Assembly (NCBI GenBank): GCA_905221605.1
Contig: CAJNDS010000868.1
Span: 310,001 to 374,000 of the forward strand
Source of the DNA: Symbiodinium natans
Taxonomy: Eukaryota > Sar > Dinophyceae > Suessiales > Symbiodiniaceae
DNA length: 64,000 nt
Direction: 5' to 3'
A model generated the notes under the pieces. It had not been told where the DNA came from, did no database searches, and saw nothing but the letters and a program-made list of their open reading frames with translations. Positions 40,565 to 52,565 of the stretch are shown here, one piece after another. Within the stretch, counting starts at the first letter, position 1; every line of letters starts with the position of its first letter. The position numbers were made by a program, and so were the translations under genes.

Positions 40565-41300
40565 TCCCGAAAGCAACCCCCACCGCATTTTGTGGGCCCC
40601 GGCGACAAGCCCGTTCGAGACCCCTTTCCGGCCCCTTCCACCAAGCCCTTCCCGCCTGCCCAACGAACCCCTATGAGGCCCAACTAAGCCCTCTGAAGAT
40701 TTTTCACTTGTGGCTCCCAAGCCATGTTCGGGACCCACAGACTGCCCAAACAAGCCCCTTTTGAAGTCCACCCGAAATGCAACCCCACTGCATTTTGTGG
40801 GTCCCGGCGACAAGCCAGTCCAGGACCCACAAAACGCAGCCTTTCCAGTCCGCCGTCCAGCCAGTCCGCCGTCCAGCCCCCCACCTCCCCGCCGTGACAG
40901 CAAGCGCCCTCGCCGTCTCTATGCTTTGCACACTGCAGTCAGATTTTCAATCGTAAACCATCCCAAACCCTTCAAACCAAATATCTTGTAGTCAGATTTA
41001 CGGAAAGAGCCCTTTTTCAAAGATGGCTCGTTCAGACAGAGATTTTTTGCAGCATGCAACCAAATCTGCAGTGAGACTTAACAATCCTAAACGCCCTTCA
41101 AACCAAATATCTTGTACTCAGATTTACGGAAAGAGATGGAATGAGCCTTTTCTTTTCAAAATGGCTTGTTTGGATAGGTATTTTGCAGCATAAACTAGAC
41201 CAGCAAGTGGCAGGTGGGAAGCGCTTGGTTGAAGGGGCTGGACTGGATGGCAGACTGGGAAGGCTGCACTTTGTGGGTTGTCGCCGGGACCCACAAAATG
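40565..41300. repeat. Local duplications, direct and inverted
   Basis: A block with 'cattttgtgggtcccggcga' occurs at about 40585 and 40793 (direct) and as its reverse complement at about 41270-41300. Between them, a unit of about 128 bp ('cttcaaaccaaatatcttgta' and 'cagatttacggaaagag') is repeated at 40968-41060 and 41096-41190. Confidence 0.85.
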
Positions 41301-43009
41301 CGGCGGGGGTTGGCGGCGAATCTCAAGGACCGCTCAGATTGTTATTGCTTTATACCCGTTAGCCCTCACTGCGAAGGTACGCGCAGAGATCCGCGTACCG
41401 AGCAAGGCCAAACCTCGATCCTACATGCCCTTGCATGACTACAAACCTGGCGTCCGAACTTGGATCCGTCCCAAAGCATGTTTAACAATGCAAGACCCAT
41501 TGTGGATTTTGAGTGGCTGCATTGGGAATGCCTCCTCCACGCACAGGAACGTGCGGTGGACCTTTTTTGAAGGCTACGGCGGCGGTGGGTAATGTCTCCG
41601 AGGCAAGGCTGTGTGGTTTAGGTGGGATGCGATCGAAGGGTTGTTCCCAACAACCCAAACCCAATACCATCCCGCCCATCCCGAACCCTGAAGCCGAAAC
41701 CCATTCACGCACTAGGGTTTAGGGTTTGGAGCCTGGGATGTTCAACCCTAAATGTGATCAAAGCCCTTCGCCGTCACATGTCAACCACTCCATACGACAT
41801 TGATACCTCCAAGTCAGACAACAGACATGAAATCCACTTCCTCCCTCCACCGAGGGTCTCCGGCAAAAACCGAAATACATGAAGGTCAAAAGTGCATATT
41901 GCCCTCTGATTATTTGCCTATTCGCGCTAAACAGGCACCGAGGTCCCTTGGTGAGGAGCTTCGAGGTCTGAGTGTTGGGATCCGAGGGCTTGTGACCAAT
42001 AGGGCGTAGGGTCTATGGTGGGAGGAGGAAGCCCTCTTAAGACGTGGAATGCCGCAGATGCTTCGGGAAGGGAAGCCTTCAGTGCAAGTTTTGGGGCTTT
42101 AGGTTCCAAAGATCTCCAGTGGCTTAGCCTCATGACTCGGCTTCGGGACGAAGTGGAGGGTGTGCGAGGCTGGTGTGAAATTTGCGCTCGGGCACTGCCG
42201 CTTGGATTCTGCAGTTCTGCAGGGCATGGCATGACACGCCTCCTCACCAATCCATGATTCTATGATAATCGCCAGAATTCCGAGAGAAGTTCGGGGCTTC
42301 AGATGCTTTTGGAGATTCAGGATAGTTCAACGATCTTGAAGTGCGGGTTTGCGGATGCCAGCTAACCCACACGGCACCTGGGTCCGAGGCAGCAGCAGGT
42401 GATGCACCAGCAAGCGGCGATGCAGCAGCAGGCCTCCATGGCGGCCTCCATTTTGTTGTCCGCATTTGTTCGTGTGTGTGATGGTGGGGAGGACTGTGAG
42501 GGTTTGTGTTAGAAGCTCTTTCTTGTTCCTCTCTGCTCGTTTCAATGGAGGGTTTGGGCTGTAGGGGCTCAGGCTGGAGGGCTTAGAGTCGGAAACCTCA
42601 CCACCGCCCTGAGCTAAAACGATCTAAGCCTCTAGCTTAATCAAACATCCTTAAACTTCAAACCTCGAACCCTAAACCATACTACATCTCCCGAGACCCT
42701 AATGCCGTATATCTCCCTAAACCCAATAAACCCCCGTATATCAGGGATCCCTAACAAGGACCGTGCATGCGTGCAAGGAGTTCGACGCGCGGGGCTTTGG
42801 GTTCAGGGCTTAGGGCTGCCAGGTCGAAGTGGCCCTCGTCGCCCATTCCTCAGAGAGGTCTGACTATGAGGGTTAAAACCTGGGTTTAGGCTACAGGGTT
42901 CAGGTGATGAATTTGCAGTCCTGTCTCAGTCACTTTGCACTTTAAACGACCGTCATATGAAGGAGTTGCATAAAAGAAGCCAGAAACATCCAGAAGCCCT
43001 GAGCGACCT
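41301..43009. other. No gene seen
   Basis: Short frames on both strands; weak telomere-like words around 42650-42740. No motif recognised. Confidence 0.45.
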
Positions 43010-43110
43010 AAACCCTAAACCCTAAGCCCTAAACCCTGAATCCGAAATCCTATACCCTAAACCCTACACCCTAAACCCTAAGCCCATTAAGCCCCAAACC
43101 CTAAACCCTT
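43010..43110 (-). repeat. Degenerate telomere-type array (C-strand)
   Basis: About twelve units with many variants (ctgaatccgaaatcc, ctacacc). A short G-strand patch follows at 43226-43258, giving an inverted pair. Confidence 0.85.
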
Positions 43111-43258
43111 ACTCTTTTGAAGCCCGAGGATCTGCGGCCAGTGCCACAGCCTCCAATAGGGGGCTCAGCGGAGGACGGCGTCACCTTTCTCCCATCTTCA
43201 TTCCCAGGGTGGTGGGCAGTTTGAAGGGTTTAGGGTTTAGGGTCTAGGGTTTAGGGTG

Positions 43259-44740
43259 GACTTTGTCACCCAGCGATGAGGCTTAGTGGGGCATTCTCCC
43301 ACTTCAGATGCCGCAAAGCACAGCTGGGACGGCCTTCAGAAAGCCCTCCTCGGTCGCTACGGCCTCTCACAGCAAAAAAGTCCGGGTCTTGGGTGTAGGA
43401 TCTGGCGAGCTGTAAATTCTGAGCCCAAGGCTCCGGAGCCAAGCCGAACTGTTCATAAGGTACATATATAGGAGTGATATTCGGGAATAAGTTTAAGGGT
43501 CCCTTCTAGGGGTCCCTCCTTAGACACAAGGAAATGGAAGACTAGTCCCCCAGGCCGCAAGCTTTTGTTTTTTGTTTCTGAGTGAGTTTCTTTGTAACAA
43601 AAACCCAAACCCGAAAAACAAAACAAAACACAATGGGGAGACTGGTTCCCTATATTCGGGTCATAGTGTCCCATGGTTTTGCACTTTTTTGTTTGATTCG
43701 TTTTGTGTTTAGTTTCTCGAGCCATTGCTGTTACCATCCTTTCTTCTGAAAACAGAACATGTGCATACATGATGTGGGTAGTTGTTCTACCTCTTCTTAG
43801 GAGGAAAAAGCCTTACAAACATCGGCATTTCTTGGGAATGAGGCTCACTTGTTAATTGTAATTCTTGTCACGTTTTCCTAAGAAAATGCCCATGTTTGTG
43901 GGTCTTGCCTCCTATTGGATGCAAAGAATTGGTACAATATGGAACCCATTGGGAGGGCGTGGGCTTATGATTCATGTACTTGCGAATCTTGATTTTCTTG
44001 CATCACTCTATGTGCACGCGAATACTTCCAAGTTCCCTACAAACAAAGGCATTTCCAACCCCGAATGCAAAGAAACGATATTTGCTCACAGTATTTTCGC
44101 GCCCGCGGGCTTACATATAATGTGTTTACATATTACTCTATGCTCTCGAATGCTTCTTCGTCTTCTGGTTTGAGGATCAACATCCTTTCTTCTCGACTAT
44201 ATGTACATCCTGTCTTGTCGTTTATAGGAGACAAACATACAAAACTGTTTCTGTCGGGGTTGGCCTGGGGGGGGGGGGGGGTGGGGAGCATATATGTATG
44301 TCTACATAATAGTAATAATAATCATAATCATGAGAATAGTAGTAATAATAATCATGACTCTATGCATATATATGTGTGTGTGTGTGTGTCAATGTACGCA
44401 CATATTGGCCTGCTTGTGCAGGAGCATAAGCAGAAAGCTAGGTACGAACACAAAACACATAGAAATACTATACAAACTCATACAGAAACACACAGCAATA
44501 GTAAATACAGACTATGTACATATAATGCATGGATATGTATATATATATATGTGATACGTATTATGCTTGAAGCGCATGCGCAAGAAACTTGGCAAGAATA
44601 TTCGCGGTAATCAGCGCGTGAACCCGAAATGCAAACCCTCAACCCTCCCACGAGCCACCTTGCACCTTAAAACCTCATAACCGCTGGCGTTCCAAAGAAG
44701 TGCACCAAGGCGGGAGAGTCCTCTCTGACCCCAGAGCTCT
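43259..44740. other. No gene seen
   Basis: G-run at 44267-44281, an ATAATAATC-type tract at 44308-44355, short (TG)n at 44376-44389. Frames reading through these are low-complexity and not called. Confidence 0.45.
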
Positions 44741-44742
44741 TA

Positions 44743-44863
44743 CAAGGAGGGGCCCCCTAGTTATAAAGTAGAGTTATAGGGACCCTAAATTGGGTTATAA
44801 GGATCCTAGCTTAGGTGATACGTCCCTTAACTACAGTTTGTAGAGTAAGGGGGCCCCTCCTTG
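44743..44863. mobile_element. MITE-3, perfect 16-bp ends with TA on both sides
   Basis: The outer ends 'tacaaggaggggccccct' (44741-44758) and its exact reverse complement (44848-44865) include a TA that would be the target duplication. Similarity between the arms continues inward imperfectly for about 25 bp more. It shares words such as 'agggaccctaaatt' with MITE-2. No coding capacity. Confidence 0.88.
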
Positions 44864-44865
44864 TA

Positions 44866-47227
44866 TGGACCAACCGGACTCGAACACCCCCCCCTGCCTC
44901 CCTCACCCCCCAAGAAGCACGGCCTGAACCGGCATGCGCTGGAGGCCGGTCGCCGGGCCAACAACGCCCACCTTCAGCAACAGCGGCCGTCTGTGAACGT
45001 AGAACTTGTTACTTGCCTACGTAGGGCTTTCCGCGAGGTCAATCAACTTCCCTGTAAATCCTAAAGTCGGGGGACTCGGGCAGCCTACCCAACCGAAAGC
45101 CCAAAAGCCCGAGCGAGCAAAGGCTTCCCTTTTGACATTAGGGTTTGGGGCGGTCTGCGGCTTGAGGTTTATTCTGCCGCTTATCAACTTGTACGGCTCT
45201 CCCCTAACCCTGAACCCTAAACTCTAATTCCCAGACCCTATACAAGGCCAGAACCCAGAACCCTCGCCTGTATAGGGCCCCCCTGCACGACCTCAGCTGC
45301 GGCTTCTCTTTGCGCTGTTGCGCTGCTTGGGGCTTTATGGGTTTCAGGATTAAGGCTTTCTGGGTTTAGGGTTTAAGGCAGCTAGCTGTCTCACAGTTCT
45401 TGGAGTGCTGTAAGGAAACTAAAGGTGTACAGGGCTTCTGTAGGGTTTATAGGGCTTCGGCGATGGGGGTTTAGGGCGGTCGCGTCTATAGATGTGCGCA
45501 GAGTAGGCTTTGCGAACAATACGAATGGCAAATGAAAGCCAAAACCCAAACCTCCATAAAGCCCAAAGTTCCCAAAACCCTAAAGCTCCTATGACATCAT
45601 TAGTGGAACAAATCAGGCTTCGATATTGAGTGAAGGTCTTACGAACAAACCGGGAGGGGATTGCTGATTAGAGATTCATATTCTTGAAGATTTCCTGCCG
45701 CCTGCCGAATAACCTAAAACCCTATACCATTTTGCCCGCTTGTCCAAAACCCGACAACCTGCAACCCTAAACCCGAAGTCCTGAACCCGAGAATCCTACC
45801 TAAACCCTCGAACCTTACGCAAACCCCGAACCCAATAACCCTATAGACCCCCTATCTCTAAAACCCTAAACCCTAGTTCTAAACCCTGAACCCTAAGCCG
45901 TAAACCCTACCATAACCCTATATATAACCCTGCAAGCCTACAACCCTATTCCCCCATATACCCCTATCACCTGGGGCCCCTAAAGTTCGAAAGCCCAGGG
46001 ATCCGCGCGAACTCTCCGGGCCGAACCTTGCCAGGCACAGAGACTGCAAGTCGGGTTTAGTTTTTGGGGTTCAAGGTTGAGGGATTCCCACATTCCGCTC
46101 TGAGAACTAGTAAGCTTCGGAATCTTGAGAAAGTGCGGGGGGGGGGGGGGGGGCGATCGGATTTCTTGTCTATTAAAGGTTAATTCCCACAGTACATGTG
46201 GTTCATGAGCGTCCTTTCCGAACAGGATCGACTCGTGGAACGAACGAAGTCCAGGTGTCTGAGCTGACTATGGCTTCGCAGCAACAGGTCTTCCTTCCAG
46301 GAACCCTCAGCTCCCAACCCGCCTGGAAAGGGCCCCAAACAGTGAACTATAGAAGGGCAAGCCGACATCTCAAGCTCGCAAAAGGACCGCCTCAACTGAA
46401 ACAGGAGGGCCTGCCATAGGGCCTGTGCTTTTACCCAGCGTAAACCCTAAACTGTTAAAAACGCGGAAGAACGATATGAGCCACCCTCATCCACCCCTTG
46501 CAATCTCTTCACCCCTGGTTGCCATAATGTATCCCGTATAGTGCCCTTATGAAGCGTCACTAAGGAAGCTTAACCCAAAACCCTACAAGTAAAGCCCGAT
46601 TGGAACAAGTAGTTCTGAGACCGACACGCGAGCGATCTCCGCAGAGGTGAGCAGGAGCTGATCGCGGATGATCACGTCCCCTGCATGGCAGTTCCTGTGT
46701 GGAAACATGTTTTGGGCTTAGGGCTGCAGCTTCTATGAGACCCAAACCCGAAACCCTAATCTCCACTGAGCCCCAACGCCCGTTGTCCTCCACCAGACGA
46801 AGTGATTTGGGTCAGGGAGGAACCTGACAAGTCACTTGGCTGCACTTAGGAAGGTAGCTATAAATTAACTAAGAAACCCAATAAGCCCAAAAAGGCTAAC
46901 GATCTAAAGTTACAGTAAAGCACCACGACGAGTCAAGGCTTGGCTTACAAAAGCCTTGTAGTCTATCCTAGATTAGGAAAAGTCAAACATACAGTGTGTC
47001 AACAGTAAGGGAGTCCATCGTCCGTTCTCATGGTCTCTCACTGCTTGAGGTCTACGCTGGCATCATACGACCCTATACTTTAAATATCTTTCAACCCCCA
47101 ACCCTATTCCCTGAACACGAAACCCTGAGGCTCCAAGGAGTTTAACTTGGTGTTTCCTCAGGCTCCTGAGCTACACAGTTGGGCGGGGAGGGGGGGTCTC
47201 CGAAGAAGGTACCCAGTCCGGGGGATC
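44866..47227. other. Non-coding stretch with degenerate telomere-like words
   Basis: Variant CCCTAAA words are dense at 45700-45960. There is a G-run at 46137-46153. No supported gene. Confidence 0.5.
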
Positions 47228-47351
47228 CTATACCACCGTTGGCTTCAGAACCTCAAAACATTAAACAAAAAACCGTATCTCGTATTGCCCTCATAATAAG
47301 TAAGACGTTTTACTTTTTTGGGGGGGTCTTGAGAACGTCGCGGTTTCATAG
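47228..47351. mobile_element. MITE-1, diverged copy
   Basis: Imperfect inverted ends (left 'ctataccaccg', right complement 'ctatgaaaccg') and 'cagaacctc' / 'gagaac' equivalents of the MITE-1 terminus. The core 'gccctcataataagtaaga' corresponds to 'accctcaataaggaagaa' of the intact copy. Likely an old member. Confidence 0.6.
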
Positions 47352-48891
47352 GGGTTAAAGGCTTCGGGGGCATCGACAACCCTAAACTGCCCCAAAAGTT
47401 CGGTCGAGCCTGCCGAAGGGTGTCTCTGAGGTTCTGATTTCGCCAGGGCCTGCAATAAACGCTCCGGGCGCAGGGTTATATGGTTAGGGTTTCGGGTCTT
47501 GGGGTTTAGGGTTCAGGGATTTAGGGCTTAGGCTCGGGTGATTCCGGCGCCCAGGAACCTAAGCCGCCGCAATCTCAGAAGCCGGCCTACACCCCAACAA
47601 GGGTTCAGGGCTAAGATGAGCTCACGGGGCGTCCGTTTCCTCCACTTCCTCTACTCGGCTCTTCCGATATTGGATTCTATTTACATGTTTATTGTTAATA
47701 TTTGGGGTTCGGGGTTTACGGAGCTTGCAGTTGTTTTTTCGTTGTCCGGACCAGGCGTAGAATATAAACCCTCTGAACCCTTACAGACCTTACAATCCCT
47801 ATAAACCAAGCTTAATTATCCATCCCATAAAACCTGTATAAACCCTAAAGCCCTGCAAACCACAGACATCCCAAAGACTCAAAAGCCGACGCCACAGACA
47901 CACACACACGCAGGCTGCTGCGCATTCTCTCGCGCGGGCGCAAGTAATGGCATGTGAAACAGACCCGCCCGGGCCTATGCAGCAATGGCAAGAAGACTTC
48001 AGGAACAAACCCGAACCGAGGATGAGACGAAGGGTTCAGGGTACAGGGTACAGGGTTTAGGGTTTAGGTTCTTCTTTGGAACCTGAAATCGCGGGTTTAG
48101 GGTTTAGGGTTCAGGGTTTAGCCTGAGGTGAAACTGCGGGCCCTTAGTATCGTCCCTTGCCCTTGTTTCAAGGGTTCCGAAGTATGGGCCATTGCTATGT
48201 GCAGTGTGTAAGGGTTACATTTGCATGACAAGTGGCCCAGATTAAGGGCCCACAGATTTAGGGTTTAGGGTCTGGGAATTAGGGTTAAAGTCTGAGGAGC
48301 CCCGCATATCCATCTCTTGAAATTCGCCACTTCTGGCGGCTTTGCAATGGGCATCATGACCTGGAATGGTTTCGATTTCAGGGCCGGAAGGAGTCTCACA
48401 TGGATGGAGTCTCACATTAACCCTTAAAAGAAGCCCCTACACAAAGTCAACATCAACCCTAAACCCTAAACACCGAAGCCCAAATTTTAAGCCCCGCCCC
48501 TGCCAAACAACAACTAAAAGCGCAGGACCCGACCTGCCGCACCTGCAGCATCCAAATGAGTCCATACCTGACCATTTTGGCTTCAGGTGGTTCGGGTGTG
48601 GGGTTTGGGGTTGAGGGCTGAAGGGCTTTAGGGTCCCTAGGAACAAAGGAGTCTAGGCACTTTAGCATCAAAGTCCCTAGGACATCGGTCTAGAGTTTGG
48701 GGTTTAGGGCTCCTAAACCCCCAGCCATAAACCTGAAAAAGCAGCAGGCGCGTTTGGGGTCACGCTTTTGCTTTCGCAATCTAGATGTTCAGGATGCCCC
48801 ACCTGGGTTATCACCCTAGGGGTTTAGCGTTTTATCCTGAACAACTCCCGCCCCAAGGAGTTCTTGAATTTGGTGTTGGGTGGCTTCTCTC
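47352..48891. other. No gene seen
   Basis: G-strand telomere-like patches at 47480-47530, 48040-48070 and 48095-48120; no coding region recognised. Confidence 0.45.
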
Positions 48892-49001
48892 CTACTACTT
48901 GCGTAAGAACCCCGAAAAAATGAAAATATTCTTCCTTATTGAGGGTAGTAGCATAGGGATTATGATCGTTTATTCTTTTAGGGTTCCTAAGCAAGTAGTA
49001 G
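48892..49001. mobile_element. MITE-1, intact copy (110 bp, TCTC target duplication)
   Basis: Ends CTACTACTTGC and its mirror flank a core in the opposite orientation to the 31.4-kb copy ('tattcttccttattgagggt'). TCTC is duplicated on both sides (48888-48891 and 49002-49005), matching the 4-bp target size seen at 31.4 kb. Confidence 0.93.
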
Positions 49002-49189
49002 TCTCTCTCTAAACCAATCCGAGATGCTTGGCGGCTGCTCCAGCGAAATCGCCCGCCTGCCCCCCAGAAGACACCCCGCAGCTGGTGGCGAGCATCCCCA
49101 TCTATATGTCTACAACGGCATGCACATATATATATTATGTATATATATATATATATATATGTATATATCCGCCGACCCCCAGCGGTAGC

Positions 49190-49442
49190 AGGGCGGCGTC
49201 AGTGAAGACCCCCCACCGCCCTCACCGCCCTCACCGCCCTCACCGCCCCCACCCGCTCTCACGCATGCTGCTCATGACGCCTTGAATTGGAGTGTTTGCA
49301 TTGCTTTCAGGGCTCCAGTGCATGCCCAAACCCCCGCCGCCCCCACCGCCCTCACTGCCCTCACCACCCTCACCGCCCCACCCGGTATGCTCATGACGCC
49401 TTGAATTGGAGTGTTTTTGCATTGTTTTAGCCTCAGTGCATG
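49190..49442 (+). repeat. CCGCCCTCA minisatellite and duplicated 50-bp flank
   Basis: Tandem 9-bp 'ccgccctca' units occur at 49210-49255 and 49338-49382. The sequence 'catgacgccttgaattggag' plus 'tgcattg' follows each (about 49271 and 49395), so a unit of about 122 bp is repeated. Confidence 0.9.
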
Positions 49443-49660
49443 CCCCCACCCCCCCCCCCCACCCCCACCCCCCACCCCCCCCCCCCCCACCCCCCCCACC
49501 CCCCCCCCCCCCCCCACCCCCCCCCACCCCCCCCCCACCCCCCCCCCACCCCCCCCCCCCCCCCCCACCCCCCCCCGCCACCCCCCCCCCACCCCCCCCC
49601 ACCCCCCCCCCCCACCCCCCCCCCCACCCCACCAACCCCACCCCACTCCACCCCCCACCC
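49443..49660 (+). repeat. C-rich array with interspersed A (C5-15A)
   Basis: More than 200 bp composed almost only of C runs separated by single A residues. The complement is a long G-rich strand with quadruplex potential. It yields artificial polyproline and polyglycine frames on opposite strands, which I do not call. Confidence 0.97.
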
Positions 49661-49698
<38 letters not shown>

Positions 49699-49770
49699 TA
49701 TATATATTATATATATATATAATATTATATATATATATTATATTATATATATATATATATTATATATATG
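49661..49770. repeat. (TA)n tract
   Basis: About 110 bp of TA repeats with occasional AT-rich interruptions, directly next to the C-rich array. Confidence 0.97.
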
Positions 49771-49894
49771 ATATACATACTTTATGGTGCATTCCCGGGA
49801 AAATGAAGGAACACGGGATTCCCTGGGACTACATCTACGAGCTGGCGACCAACTGCTCCAAGCCTTATGACCCAGCCCTCTAGGCCCAAAGAGG

Positions 49895-50042
49895 CCTACC
49901 TGCCCAAGTCGTAATTTCTTGTAAGAAAAAGAACACGTTTTGGGCTGGGAACGTGGCTTGGGTAGGCTGAAGGCTTTCGTCACAACACGCTTGGCTTCCT
50001 GGAGCAGCATGTTCCCGGCTTCTTTCGCCGCTTCTTCCTGAG
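49895..50042 (-). CDS. Candidate exon, charged helical segment
   Basis: After a 'gtggctcag|gaagaagc' acceptor the minus strand reads E-E-A-A-K-E-A-G-N-M-L-L-Q-E-A-K-R-V-V-T-K, an amphipathic helix. It ends near a GTAGGC donor at about 49898. There is no partner exon and no recognised family. Weak candidate. Confidence 0.25.
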
Positions 50043-52560
50043 CCACGAGTGGGTTGAAGGACAGTCCGGGAAGGGGTCGAGGGTCGAGGACCCCAAGGTC
50101 TAACCGCCATCCGACATGGCCAACTATAGGACAAAGAGAGCGAGGAAATCTTCTTGCTGCCTACAATGACCAGATATCGACTTGGCTCGGGACGTTCCTC
50201 GCTGGAGGGGCCCTCGTCCTGTGTTGCTTGCTTGTTTCCGGTCACCACTGAAAGGCAGATGATGGCGAAGCTGCCTAGACGAAGTAAAACCCCAGGACCG
50301 TTTAAACAGGGCGAAAACTGGCTTCGACTGTTCTGGACGGGGGGAGCACACACTAAACAGCGCCCGACCGTAGGGTCTGGACATCGGGATCTCATCTGCG
50401 TTGTGCTCGCTTCGATTACGACGGCGAAAGCTTTAACGATTCATATGCAGTACCATTTTCGACTATTCCCCGATGCAACAAGTGCGAATCTTCTTGAACG
50501 CTTCACTGCATGCCACAAGCATCAAGGCTCTCCTGCTCGCCCTGGGCTGGGGCAGCGCCCTCGGCGGGGGCATCAGCGCCCTCGGTGGGGGCATCAGCAT
50601 CTGACGCCTTGCCAAGTCTGGAATTCTGTGGCCTGTGGGGTTCAGGGGCATGCTTTGGGCTTAGAAACTCCCCGAGGTTTGGGCCGCCCAAGGCGCACTT
50701 GTAAAAATGAAGCAACGAAAAACAGTCTGCACAGAAGCCGAAAAAAAACCCTAAACCCCAAATCCTGAACCCTAAACCCTGAACCCTGAACCGATAAACT
50801 TTAAATCCTAAACCCTAAATCCAGAACCCTGAACCCTAAACCCACAAACTTTAGCCGGTAAACATCGATGAGCCCTGCAGCAGGCCTCGGTTGCAGCTTC
50901 CCTCTCGGCGTCTGCCCTGCCGGAGGCTGATCGTCTCTTGCTTCAGGTTCGAGGGTTTAGGGCTTAGGGTTTATAGGGTTTAGGGTTTTGACAAGGGTTT
51001 AGGGTTTAGGGCTTAGGGTTGGAGGCGACCAGTTAGGGCCACCTTCTGGGGCTCTTCACAACAAACGCACGAAAAGCCTGAACCCTAAGCTGCCCCAAAC
51101 CCAAACATAAATCTCAGGACAACCGTCGGCTGTGCCAGAAGTGTTGCAGGCCGATCTTAAACCCCCGTCAGGAAGGCCCCTTCGGAGTTCCAGGCTTCCG
51201 GGGTTCAGGATTCCAGGGCCGAAAGGGCTGCAAAGTTGCATTCGGAGCACACAGGCTTTCCAACGCCTAAAAAACACACCCCCGCTAAGTTCCAGGGGCT
51301 GCAGAGTCAGGCTTCAGGGGTCGGCCCGCTTCCCCCGATTTTCGGCCCCCGTCTCAATCTCAGGGCATGGCATGGTCTCGAGCCCAGGTGGCTCGGTGGA
51401 CATTTGGACCTGAGAGGAACCCGCAATTTTACTACAGGGGGCCCTTCATGATTAGAATAGGGTTTGGGGCGTTCTGAAAGTACAGCTAGATAGGACCATA
51501 AGGGAACACTGTTAGCAAGTATTCCGAGCCCCAAAGTAGGCCTGTTCCAAGGGCCCTCGAGACGTTTTGCCCACGGAACCCCGGGGTCTGGCGAGAGCTT
51601 TTGAAGGCTTCGGTTTGATTGCGGAATTGCAGAAGCCAGCGATCAGATGATACGATTTACATGCAAGCCAAAAAAAAAGGATGACGACCAATGTTGACAG
51701 CTGGTGTTGAGACCGGGGACACGAGCAAAGGCTAAACGCTTCGAGCAGAAGAGCTAGATCCATGTGGCGTCCATCTCGAGCCTCCCAACTCAGAACATTG
51801 AGCTGCTCATGCGACTCATGCCATAACAGCCTGTGCGACTGAATCGTGGAGGCACGTGCAGGTTCAAGTGCATCCGTGCGAAACACGGCTTAGCACCATG
51901 CGTCCTCCCCTCCGGCCATGGGAAGAGGCCCGGACTTCTAGGGGGTTCTGAAAGGGACAGATGTGAGCTAAACTAATTATAGGCTTGCACATCGCACGGG
52001 TTTAGTTTGAGCACATTCCGGAGATTCTGTGAGATGATCTCAACCTCAAAACCCTAAACCCGAAATCCTAAACTCAAAGCCCTAGAACACCCTAAAATCC
52101 AAAGCAGGGACTTCAAACCCGAAACTTTGCCCTGCACTTGAGCCCCGTGGACGCGGAATGCTAGGCTTTAGGCTTTAGGGATTGGGATTGATTTGTATGG
52201 TCGTTGATGTGTGTGTGTGTGTGTGTGTGTTTTTTGTGGGGGGGGGTGGGGGGGGGCGGGGTTAATACTGCCGGCCCTACCGGTGTCCTGTGGGGGAGGG
52301 AGCTACGGGGGGCTTGTCGAGGTAAGTCGTCATCATCGTCCCTGTTACACCGAGAAGCCGAAGGAGAAGGGGTCCAGGCGTCCAGGGTTCAGGGTGCAAG
52401 CTCTTGGGTGGGTTTCGAGGTGTACGGTAGAAGGGCAACGCAAACCCATCAACCCTCGATCATTTTTGGGGTCGGGAGCAGCTACAGCTATCCGCGCAAT
52501 GCGTGGAGAGGGGCCGAGGACTTTCAAGTGCGCCAAAGCAGCCCGTTTTGGCAGTTTAGA
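50043..52560. other. No gene; paired telomere-like patches
   Basis: Degenerate C-strand words at 50745-50850 and G-strand words at 50947-51020, again inverted relative to each other. (TG)n at 52208-52230. Frames here are not supported. Confidence 0.5.
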
Positions 52561-52565
52561 TCTCT

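Noticed and set aside
48572-48582. ccattttggct, as in the middle of the dinoflagellate spliced leader
   Set aside because: The following bases (tcag) and the 5' part do not fit, and no retro-copied gene follows. Not usable as proof of lineage.
49240-49883. Polyproline and polyglycine open frames up to 147 codons
   Set aside because: Products of the C-rich array read on both strands; no non-repetitive coding sequence attached.
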